A stretch of DNA of 32,767 bases from JBCBKL01 sp038521825 (GTDB lineage: Bacteria > Pseudomonadota > Alphaproteobacteria > Rhodobacterales > Rhodobacteraceae), in the NCBI GenBank assembly GCA_038521825.1, contig JBCBKL010000034.1, positions 1 to 32,767 of the forward strand, given 5' to 3'. Within the stretch, counting starts at the first letter, position 1. Each line of letters opens with the position of its first letter. The translations under genes were made by a program, and so were the position numbers. Of the stretch, positions 14,146-21,335 are shown in pieces. Below the pieces are notes generated by a model. It saw only the letters and a list, made by a program, of their open reading frames with translations. It ran no database searches and had not been told where the DNA came from.

Positions 14146-15606
14146 TCAGAGGAAGGCAGTCTCGTGGAAGGACCGCAATTTCCGACTATGGATGCGTTCG
14201 AGCGGCATTTCACGCAGACGCTCCATAGCGCCAATTCCGATCTGAAGATGGCGCGCAACCTGCGTTTTGTAGAAGTCCGATGCCATACCCGGCAGCTTCA
14301 GTTCGCCATGCAGCGGCTTGTCCGACACACACAGAAGCGTCCCATACGGTACTCGGAATCGATAGCCATTTGCAGCGATCGTCGCGCTTTCCATGTCCAA
14401 GGCGATGGCGCGCGACTGAGACAAACGTTGAACAGGGCCGGATTGATCACGCAGTTCCCAGTTCCGGTTGTTGTGCGTTGCAACCGTGCCGGTCCGCATT
14501 ATGCGCTTCAACTCATAACCCTCGAGCTGCGTAACTTGGGCTACGGCCTGCTCAAGTGCGATCTGGATCTCGGCCAAGGCCGGGATCGGGACCCAAACAG
14601 GCAGATCATCGTCGAGCACGTGGTCTTCGCGCAGATAGGCATGCGCCAAAACAAAGTCGCCCAAGGCCTGCGTGTTCCGCAGTCCGGCGCAATGCCCCAC
14701 CATCAGCCAGGCATGCGGCCGCAAAACCGCGATATGATCGGTCGCCGTCTTGGCGTTCGAAGGTCCAACACCGATATTGACCAGGGTGATGCCCGACCCA
14801 TCCTCGCGCTTGAGATGATACGTCGGCATTTGCGGCATCTTATCCGCCGCATCCAAAGGCTGATCGCCCCGGGTGATGGTTGCGTTTCCGGTCGATACAA
14901 AAGCCGTTGCGCCGCTCTTTGGATCATCAAGCTGTGAACGCGCGTACGCTTCGAACTCGGCAACGTAGAACTGGTAGTTTGTGAAAAGCACGTAGTTCTG
15001 GAAGTGCTCCGGATCGGTAGCCGTATAATGCGCCAGCCGCGCAAGCGAATAGTCGATACGCTGGGCAGTGAAGGGGGCCAGCGGCCCGCTGCCATCCTCG
15101 TTCTCAAACGTGCCGTTTACGATGTCGTCGTTCGTGGTCGAGAGATCCGGCACATCGAACAGGTCGCGCAGCGTGAAGTCCGCCGCACCCTCTTGCGGGA
15201 CGGTCACACTTTCATTGCTGGCCACGGCAAAGTGGATCGGCATGGGTGTTTCGGAATGGCCGATCTGAACCGGTTGATCATGGTTCTGGATCAACAACTC
15301 GATCTGCTGACGTAGATAGTTCCGGAACAGATCGGGGCGCGTGATTGTCGCCGTATAGGTTCCCGGCGCCGAAACGTGGCCAAAGCTCAATCGCGAGTCG
15401 ACCTGAGCATATGTCGAGGTGGTCAGCCGGATCTCTGGATAGAAGGCCCTGATACGTCCGTCCGGCACCCCGCCCGCCATTGACTTCGAGAACTGAGCAC
15501 ACAGAAAATCAATTGCCTCTTTATAGAGGAGCTCCAGATATGCGACGGCCTCCGCTGCGTCCGTAAAGGTTCTGCGGGGGTGGGTTTCGGGGGTCTGGAT
15601 CTTCAT
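14146..15606 (-). CDS. amn: AMP nucleosidase
   Basis: A 486-aa enzyme that hydrolyses AMP to adenine and ribose-5-phosphate. The N-terminal AMN domain is seen (IRAFYPEIRL, DSRLSFGHVSAPGTYTATIT). The C-terminal nucleoside-phosphorylase-like domain contains GVGPSNAKTATDHIAVLRPHAWLMVGHCAGL, DLPVWVPIPALAE, and ALDMESATIAANGYRFRVPYGTLLCVSDKPLHGE. E. coli Amn is 484 aa, so the gene is full length. Its ATG overlaps the ade stop by four bases (ATGA). The pair makes a direct route from AMP to hypoxanthine and ammonia. It is followed by the HU gene after 144 bases that include an A/T-rich tract at 14099–14129. Confidence 0.96.
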   Translation of the reverse strand: MKIQTPETHPRRTFTDAAEAVAYLELLYKEAIDFLCAQFSKSMAGGVPDGRIRAFYPEIRLTTSTYAQVDSRLSFGHVSAPGTYTATITRPDLFRNYLRQQIELLIQNHDQPVQIGHSETPMPIHFAVASNESVTVPQEGAADFTLRDLFDVPDLSTTNDDIVNGTFENEDGSGPLAPFTAQRIDYSLARLAHYTATDPEHFQNYVLFTNYQFYVAEFEAYARSQLDDPKSGATAFVSTGNATITRGDQPLDAADKMPQMPTYHLKREDGSGITLVNIGVGPSNAKTATDHIAVLRPHAWLMVGHCAGLRNTQALGDFVLAHAYLREDHVLDDDLPVWVPIPALAEIQIALEQAVAQVTQLEGYELKRIMRTGTVATHNNRNWELRDQSGPVQRLSQSRAIALDMESATIAANGYRFRVPYGTLLCVSDKPLHGELKLPGMASDFYKTQVARHLQIGIGAMERLREMPLERIHSRKLRSFHETAFL

Positions 15607-17405
15607 GATGATGGCTCTAATACGGGGATAAATTCAAAACTTCGCACGTCGACGAGGCCAAGATCAGAGATGCGCAGTTCGGGGATGACCACAAGGGCCA
15701 GCAGCGAATGCTGCATATAGGCGTTATTCAGGGTGCAACCGCATTGTTTCATCGCTTCAACCATCTGGTCCGCCTTGGCAGCGACCTCGCGTGCGGGCTG
15801 GTCCGACATGAGGCCGGCAATCGGCAGTTCGACCAAGGCCAGCTCTTTGCCATCCGCAAAGACGGTTACACCGCCGCCAACTTCGGCAAGCCGATTTGCC
15901 GCCAACGCCATCTGCTCTCGATCAGTGCCTACGACGATCATGTGGTGGCTGTCATGCGCGACCGTCGACGCCATTGCCATCGAACCCTGATATCCAAAGC
16001 CAGAGACGAAGGCATTCTTAACCTCGCCCGTTGCCTTGTGACGTTCGACCAGTGCGATGTGACAAACGCCATCTGCGCCTTCAACGCATCCATCGACGAC
16101 CGGTAAGGTTGCCTTCAGGGCCTTTGTGGGCGCTTGGTTTTCGACAACGCCAATGACGTTCGCGGTGACCGCGTTTGCACCACCCGGAGCCTTCACGACG
16201 AAGTCGTCGCTCGCCAACGCCCTGGCCAGATTGACCGTCTTTCGTGCCCGATCAGGCCAATCGTAGTGGGGGCAATCGACCCGAAGGGCGCCATCAACCG
16301 CAACAGTCTTGCCCCGGGCGATCACGTGCTCGATCGGTAGCTCGCGCAGGTCGGACGTTAGTATGACATCTGCCCGCCGCCCCGGCGTGAGGGAACCCAG
16401 TTCACGTTCCAAACCGAAATGCGTAGCAGTGTTAACCGTTGCCATCTGCAACGCGATCAGCGGATCGCAGCCACAGACGATCGCATGACGAACCACCCGG
16501 TTCATATGGCCATCGTTGACGAGGGTCCCGGAATGACAGTCGTCCGTACAAAGGATGAAGTTCCGCGGATCAAGACCCTTTTCCGTGATCGCCGTAATCT
16601 GCGCCTCGACATCATACCAAGCGGAGCCAAGCCGCAACATCGCCCGCATACCTTGGCGGGTTCGTGCAATGGCGTCGGCCTCGCTCGTCCCCTCATGATC
16701 GTCCGCGGGACCCCCTGCAACGTAGGCTGCAAAATCCGCACCCAAATCCGGCGAAGCATAGTGCCCGCCCACTGTCTTTCCCGCCCGCTGGGTCGCCGCG
16801 ATTTCGGCCAGCATCTTGGGATCAGCGGCAGCAACGCCAGGATAGTTCATCATCTCTCCCAGACCGATGATCCCCGACCATTGCATCGCCTCGGCCACAT
16901 CGTCGGCCGTGATTTCGAATCCAGTTGTCTCCATCCCTGGTGCAGAAGGTGCGCAGGACGGCATCTGGGTGAAAATGTTGACGGGCTGCATCATTGCCTC
17001 GTCATGCATCATCCGGACGCCATCGATGCCAAGCACGTTCGCGATCTCGTGCGGGTCGGTGAACATCGTTGTTGTGCCATGCGGCATGACCGCCCGCGCA
17101 AACTCGGCCGGTGTCAGCATACCCGACTCGATGTGCATGTGACCGTCGCAAAGACCGGGGATCATGTATCGGCCCTTGGCCTCGATCACCTGAGTCTCCG
17201 GTCCGATCTGAGCGGAAGAATCCGGCACTACACAGGCGATCCGGCCATGCCGAACGGCAATGTCAAATCCTGGCAGCGCCTCGCGAGTGTGGACATTGAC
17301 CCAAATACCGCCCGTAATCACAAGATCGGCGGGGGCGCGTCCAGAGGCTGTTTCGATGAGGTCAGGCGCAACGTCCGCCCATGTCGGGAAAGGGTCGTAA
17401 TCCAT
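15603..17405 (-). CDS. ade: Adenine deaminase (metal-dependent, Ade type)
   Basis: A 600-aa amidohydrolase converting adenine to hypoxanthine and ammonia. Seen: DLVITGGIWVNVHTREALPGFDIAV, the metal site in GLCDGHMHIESGMLTP, HGTTTMFTDPHEIANVLG, GHYASP, FILCTDDCHSGTLVNDGHMNRVVRHAI, and the C-terminal VAHDSHHMIVVG and GGGVTVFADGK. The ATG at 17405 gives the family N-terminus (DYDPFPTWADVAPDLIE) but lacks a clear Shine-Dalgarno. A TTG at 17420 with GGAA before it is possible. It is first in the ade–amn operon and divergent from the arsC-like gene. Confidence 0.95.
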   Translation of the reverse strand: MDYDPFPTWADVAPDLIETASGRAPADLVITGGIWVNVHTREALPGFDIAVRHGRIACVVPDSSAQIGPETQVIEAKGRYMIPGLCDGHMHIESGMLTPAEFARAVMPHGTTTMFTDPHEIANVLGIDGVRMMHDEAMMQPVNIFTQMPSCAPSAPGMETTGFEITADDVAEAMQWSGIIGLGEMMNYPGVAAADPKMLAEIAATQRAGKTVGGHYASPDLGADFAAYVAGGPADDHEGTSEADAIARTRQGMRAMLRLGSAWYDVEAQITAITEKGLDPRNFILCTDDCHSGTLVNDGHMNRVVRHAIVCGCDPLIALQMATVNTATHFGLERELGSLTPGRRADVILTSDLRELPIEHVIARGKTVAVDGALRVDCPHYDWPDRARKTVNLARALASDDFVVKAPGGANAVTANVIGVVENQAPTKALKATLPVVDGCVEGADGVCHIALVERHKATGEVKNAFVSGFGYQGSMAMASTVAHDSHHMIVVGTDREQMALAANRLAEVGGGVTVFADGKELALVELPIAGLMSDQPAREVAAKADQMVEAMKQCGCTLNNAYMQHSLLALVVIPELRISDLGLVDVRSFEFIPVLEPSS

Positions 17406-17493
17406 GACCCAAGTGTTCAAATATTCCGAGTATGTGCAAGAGCCCCCGGCGAACTATCACCAAACTGACACAACCATCCTTCAATCAGGCAAA

Positions 17494-17919
17494 ATGAACA
17501 TCGTTATCCATCACAACCCCGACTGTGGTACATCACGGAACGTGCTCAAGATCACCCGCGACGCTGGTTATGATCCGATAGTGATCGAGTATCTTCAGAC
17601 GGGCTGGACCAAACCGCAGTTGCAGGCGCTGTTCGCCGCTGCAGATCTGACGCCGCGCACCGCGCTCAGGACAACCAAGTCACCCGCCGAACAGCTTGGA
17701 CTGCTTGATCCATCCATACCCGATACCGAGCTGGTGGACGCGATGATTCAGCACCCGATCCTGGTAAACCGTCCGATCGTGGCCTGCAAAACTGGTGTGC
17801 GGTTGTGCCGCCCTTCCGGTGTTGTACTAGACCTCTTGCCGGTCTGGCCGAAGGGGCCGTACCACAAAGAGGACGGATCACTGCTGATCGACGCCGAGGG
17901 CGAGCGACAGCCGGAATAG
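17494..17919 (+). CDS. arsC: Arsenate reductase, glutaredoxin-coupled ArsC type
   Basis: A 141-aa thioredoxin-fold protein, the same length as plasmid R773 ArsC. The catalytic Cys11 lies in HHNPDCGTSRN. Supporting segments are VIEYLQTGWTKPQLQALF, LRTTKSPAEQLGLLD, and HPILVNRPIVACKTGVRLCRPS with the conserved arginines. It would reduce arsenate with glutathione and glutaredoxin. No arsR, arsB or acr3 is next to it, so it may act alone or serve another role. The ATG at 17494 is preferred to the open frame upstream because it begins at beta strand 1. VOC gene starts 36 bases later. Confidence 0.92.
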   Translation: MNIVIHHNPDCGTSRNVLKITRDAGYDPIVIEYLQTGWTKPQLQALFAAADLTPRTALRTTKSPAEQLGLLDPSIPDTELVDAMIQHPILVNRPIVACKTGVRLCRPSGVVLDLLPVWPKGPYHKEDGSLLIDAEGERQPE

Positions 17920-17955
17920 GTTGACGCAGGCGATTTGGTCAGCCACCCTGACCTT

Positions 17956-18378
17956 ATGGATCTAAACACCGTCGATGCAGATTCATTTGGGCGGGCGCTG
18001 CGCGGAATCGGGCTGAACCTGCTTGTCCGGGATGTGGCGGAGGAATGTGAGTTCCTCAAAGCCGTCTTCGATATGTCTGTGCATCAGCCGACCGCAGATT
18101 TTGCGATCGTAACCTATGGCGACCAGATCTTTCAGTTGCATAGCGACGGGACGTACCAAGCCAACCCGCTTTTGAACCTGCTGCCAGAGAATCCACCGCG
18201 CGGGGCTGGTATCGAAATCAGGCTCTACGACACTGACCCAGGCGATGCGGTCGCACGAGCACGAGCGGTGGACGCTACGATCCTGCAGGAGCCCACAGAC
18301 AAACCGCATGGTCTGCGCGAAGCTTACATCCTCTGCCAAAACGGATATGCTTGGGTGCCGTCACGGCCAAAAGGCTAG
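17956..18378 (+). CDS. VOC-superfamily (glyoxalase/dioxygenase-fold) protein
   Basis: A 140-aa single-unit vicinal-oxygen-chelate protein. Seen: GIGLNLLVRDVAEECEFLKAVFDM as the first beta-alpha-beta unit, FAIVTYGDQIFQLHSDGTY with a His–Asp metal-type position, then GAGIEIRLYDTDPGDAVARARA and PHGLREAYILCQNGYAWVPS. The Glu in REAYI is where a second-half ligand normally lies. The substrate is unknown. The ATG at 17956 has a weak ribosome site. An in-frame TTG at 17935 behind AGG is an alternative start. It lies between arsC and the aldolase-like gene, all plus strand. Confidence 0.8.
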   Translation: MDLNTVDADSFGRALRGIGLNLLVRDVAEECEFLKAVFDMSVHQPTADFAIVTYGDQIFQLHSDGTYQANPLLNLLPENPPRGAGIEIRLYDTDPGDAVARARAVDATILQEPTDKPHGLREAYILCQNGYAWVPSRPKG

Positions 18379-18419
18379 TCGTAAACAGACTTGCGCGGTC
18401 TCGGGCGCACCTGCACTCT

Positions 18420-18436
18420 GTTCGTATCACACGAAC
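18420..18436 (+). promoter_or_regulatory. Inverted repeat beside the aldolase-like gene's ribosome-binding site
   Basis: GTTCGT (18420–18425) and ACGAAC (18431–18436) form a perfect 6-bp inverted repeat with a 5-base spacer. It ends directly against the GGAG (18437–18440) that serves the GTG start at 18447. It could be an operator in DNA or an RNA hairpin limiting ribosome access to the catabolic operon that begins here. Confidence 0.45.
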
Positions 18437-18446
18437 GGAGCGAACC

Positions 18447-19202
18447 GTGACAGTCACCGACCTGCGACCTAACATGGACCACTGGCAAGAGCGGGTCGAC
18501 CTTGCCGCCGCGTTTCGTTGGACCGTCCGGCTGAACATGCACGAAGCCGTTGCCAACCACTTCTCGCTCGCGATCAATGAGGACGGAACCCGGTTTCTGG
18601 TGAACCCGAACCAGATGCATTTCGCACGGATCCGGGCCAGTGATCTGATCGTCGTCGACGCAAATGACCCAAGTAGCCTTGAAGGGCCTGAAGCACCAGA
18701 CCCGACTGCCTGGGGCCTGCATGGCGGGCTGCACCGGCACTGCCCGCATGCGCGTTGCGCGATGCATGTCCACTCACCCTATGCGACGGCCCTCGCCGCT
18801 CTCGCGGACAGCAACTTGCCACCTGTGGACCAGAACGCCTGTATGTTCTTCAACCGCTATGTCATCGACGAAGATTATGGCGGGCTGGCATTCGAGGACG
18901 AGGGGGAGCGGTGCGCCCGCTTGTTTTCGGATCCGAAAGCAAAAGTCATGATCATGGGCAATCATGGTGTGATGGTCATCGGCAACACGGTGGCCGACAC
19001 GTTCAACAGGCTCTATTACTTCGAACGGGCCTGCATGACCTACATGCTGGCGCTGCAAACCGGCAAACCCCTGCGCGTTTTGCCGGACGACATCGCCGAA
19101 AAAACTGCTCGCGAAATCGAAAGCTACCCGGAACAGGACATCCGGCATCTGGACGAACTGAAGGCGATCCTTGACGACGAAGGGTCGAATTATGCCCAGT
19201 GA
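18447..19202 (+). CDS. Class II aldolase/adducin-family protein
   Basis: A 251-aa protein of the fold shared by fuculose/ribulose-phosphate aldolases and the adducin head. Metal-type histidines are seen at H107 and H109 (CAMHVHSPYATALA) and H173 (IMGNHGVMVIG). Around residue 88 it reads DPTAWGLHGGLHR where catalytic aldolases have SSEW or similar, so the usual acid/base Glu appears replaced by Ala. That places it with the adducin-like bacterial group whose reactions are mostly unknown. The GTG start is supported by GGAG six bases upstream. Its 3' end overlaps the next gene by 11 bases. It leads a five-gene coupled set with CoA enzymes. Confidence 0.87.
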   Translation: MTVTDLRPNMDHWQERVDLAAAFRWTVRLNMHEAVANHFSLAINEDGTRFLVNPNQMHFARIRASDLIVVDANDPSSLEGPEAPDPTAWGLHGGLHRHCPHARCAMHVHSPYATALAALADSNLPPVDQNACMFFNRYVIDEDYGGLAFEDEGERCARLFSDPKAKVMIMGNHGVMVIGNTVADTFNRLYYFERACMTYMLALQTGKPLRVLPDDIAEKTAREIESYPEQDIRHLDELKAILDDEGSNYAQ

Positions 19203-20178
19203 TCAGGCGCAAGAGGCAGCGCGTTGGCACCACCGCCCGGCGACTCCAATCGCACAAAACCCGTTGTTTCAATGGCCGCCGAGACCACTCGATATCCTGC
19301 GCTGGTATGGGGGATACTGGTTCGAGATATCGACCACGACGCTTTGCCTTGCGCTCGCGTTCCTCAGCTATGTCCTGATCCTGCCCCCCTTAACCGAGAT
19401 GGCGCAATTACAGCTTGGTTGGATGGCCCGCGTCTGGCTGGCCAATCTGTTGCCTCAGGTCCTGTGCGCCGGGCTGCTGCACTACTGGCTGATTGTGCGG
19501 AAAGGGCAGGGCGATGCGACCAAGTTCGACCCGCGTGACCAGGCGCGGGACAATGGCAAATTCACCTTCGGCAATCAGGTTTATGACAAGGTGTTCTGGC
19601 ATATCGCCAGTGGCATCACGCTATGGACCGCGGCGCAGATCGGCATCTTTTGGGCGATGGCGAATGGATATGCTGCGACGCTATTGTTCCCCGACAATCT
19701 GATTTGGTTCGTCGCGATGTTTGTTCTGATCCCCATCTGGTCCAGCTTCCACTTCTACTGGATCCACCGCCTGCTGCATTGGCCGGCCCTCTACCGCGTG
19801 GTACATGCTCTGCACCACCGCAACATTAACGTCGGGCCTTGGTCAGGTATTGCGATGCACCCGATCGAACACTTGTTGTTCTATACGAACTCCCTGGTCC
19901 ATCTCGTGGTACCGACGCATCCGCTGCATCTGATGTTTCATGGTTACATCCAGTCGACCCACCCCGTCTTTTCTCATTCGGGTTTCGAGGAACTTGTCGT
20001 CGACAAACAGCCCCGCGCGCGCATGGGCGTGTTCTTTCACCAGCTTCATCACCGCTATTTTGAATGCAATTACGGAACCGTCGAGATGCCATGGGATCGA
20101 TGGTTCGGCAGCTATCACGACGGAAAAGCGGTATCGACGGAACGGACAAGGGCCAGAAAGAAGCAAATGTATCAATGA
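19192..20178 (+). CDS. Sterol desaturase/fatty acid hydroxylase-superfamily membrane protein
   Basis: A 328-aa integral membrane di-iron enzyme. Hydrophobic helices lie near residues 45–66, 82–103, 136–160 and 168–190. The three histidine clusters of the superfamily are present: HRLLH (192–196), HALHH (205–209) and HQLHH (283–287), with further His in AMHPIEH and SHSGF. Members hydroxylate or desaturate lipids and other hydrophobic substrates using O2. The ATG at 19192, behind AAGGG, overlaps the aldolase-like gene. The stop overlaps the acyl-CoA dehydrogenase start (ATGA). Its place in a CoA-dependent operon suggests an oxygenation step, but the substrate is unknown. Confidence 0.9.
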   Translation: MPSDQAQEAARWHHRPATPIAQNPLFQWPPRPLDILRWYGGYWFEISTTTLCLALAFLSYVLILPPLTEMAQLQLGWMARVWLANLLPQVLCAGLLHYWLIVRKGQGDATKFDPRDQARDNGKFTFGNQVYDKVFWHIASGITLWTAAQIGIFWAMANGYAATLLFPDNLIWFVAMFVLIPIWSSFHFYWIHRLLHWPALYRVVHALHHRNINVGPWSGIAMHPIEHLLFYTNSLVHLVVPTHPLHLMFHGYIQSTHPVFSHSGFEELVVDKQPRARMGVFFHQLHHRYFECNYGTVEMPWDRWFGSYHDGKAVSTERTRARKKQMYQ

Positions 20179-21335
20179 ACTATGGTCTCAGTGACGAGCA
20201 ACTGATGATCGCGGAGACCGTCCGCTCATTTGTTGAAAAAGAAGTCTACCCGCACGAAGACACTGTCGAACGCACCGGCGAAGTTCCTGAAGACATCGCG
20301 CACGAGATCAAACGCAAGACGATCGAGCTTGGGTTTTATGCCTGCAACTTCCCCGAAAGTGTTGGCTGCGCGGGGTTGAACCATGTCGAGTTTGCGTTGG
20401 TCGAGCGCGAGCTTGGCCGCGGGTCGATGGCCTTGACCCACTTTTTCGGCCGACCACAGAACATCCTGATGGCTTGCGAGGGCGAGCAGGTAGAGCGGTA
20501 TTTGATGCCTGCCGTTCGCGGCGAAAAGATGGACGCGCTAGCCATGACGGAGCCCGGCGCTGGATCGGACATTCGGGGCATGAAATGCGCCGCCGTCCGG
20601 GATGGTAGCGATTGGGTCGTGAACGGGACCAAACATTTCATCAGCGGCGCCGAGCATGCGGATTTCATCATAGTCTTCATTGCCACGGGCGAGGATCAGA
20701 GCCCTAAAGGGCCCAAGAAACGGATCACCGCCTTTCTGGTCGACCGGGGTACGCCCGGCTTCACCATCCGCGACGGATACAAATCGGTCAGCCACCGCGG
20801 ATACAAGAACATGATCCTTGAATTCGATGATTGCCGTCTGCCGGCTGAACAGGTTTTGGGCGACGTCGATGGAGGTTTCGAGGTGATGAACACGTGGCTT
20901 TATGCCACCCGTATCACTGTCGCGGCCATGTCGGTCGGGCGGGCGCGCCGCGTTTTTGACTACGCGCTCGATTACGCCGCAACCCGCGAACAGTTTGGCC
21001 AGAAGATCGGCAAATTTCAGGGTGTCAGCTTTCAATTGGCCGACATGGTGACCGAGATCGACGCAGCGGATCTGTTGACACTGGCGGCCGCCGATCGGCT
21101 GGATCGGAAGATGCCTGCAAACCGCGAGATCGCTTCGGCAAAGCTATACGCATCGGAAATGCTGGCCCGGGTCACCGATGCAGCGATCCAGCTGCATGGA
21201 GGTATGGGCCTGATGGACGACTACCCACTCGAACGGTTCTGGCGGGACGCGCGCGTCGAGCGGATTTGGGACGGCACATCCGAAATCCAGCGCCATATCA
21301 TCAGCCGCGACCTTCTGAGGGCTCTGGGCGCGTGA
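20175..21335 (+). CDS. Acyl-CoA dehydrogenase family flavoprotein
   Basis: A 386-aa FAD enzyme of the acyl-CoA dehydrogenase fold. Seen: MNYGLSDEQLMIAETVRSF, AMTEPGAGSDIRGMKC, WVVNGTKHFISGAEHAD, the FAD-binding YAATREQFGQKIGKFQ, and QLHGGMGLMDDYPLERFWRDARVERIW near the end. At the position of the usual catalytic Glu (YEGTS in medium-chain enzymes) it has Asp366 (WDGTSEIQ). CaiA of E. coli also lacks Glu there, so a specialised substrate or a reductase role is possible. It is coupled on both sides by four-base overlaps (ATGA upstream, GTGA downstream). It likely forms or saturates an alpha,beta-enoyl-CoA for the CaiD-like enzyme. Confidence 0.93.
   Translation: MNYGLSDEQLMIAETVRSFVEKEVYPHEDTVERTGEVPEDIAHEIKRKTIELGFYACNFPESVGCAGLNHVEFALVERELGRGSMALTHFFGRPQNILMACEGEQVERYLMPAVRGEKMDALAMTEPGAGSDIRGMKCAAVRDGSDWVVNGTKHFISGAEHADFIIVFIATGEDQSPKGPKKRITAFLVDRGTPGFTIRDGYKSVSHRGYKNMILEFDDCRLPAEQVLGDVDGGFEVMNTWLYATRITVAAMSVGRARRVFDYALDYAATREQFGQKIGKFQGVSFQLADMVTEIDAADLLTLAAADRLDRKMPANREIASAKLYASEMLARVTDAAIQLHGGMGLMDDYPLERFWRDARVERIWDGTSEIQRHIISRDLLRALGA

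Noticed and set aside
14128..14937. Plus-strand open frame of 269 aa
   Set aside because: Antisense to AMP nucleosidase; Arg/Gln-rich shadow.
16419..17468. Plus-strand open frame of 349 aa
   Set aside because: Antisense to adenine deaminase, which has all its metal-site motifs.
17494..17919. Possible arsenic-resistance island
   Set aside because: Only arsC is present; no arsR, arsB, acr3 or arsH in the window.
20538..21035. Minus-strand open frame of 165 aa
   Set aside because: Antisense to the acyl-CoA dehydrogenase; no family features.
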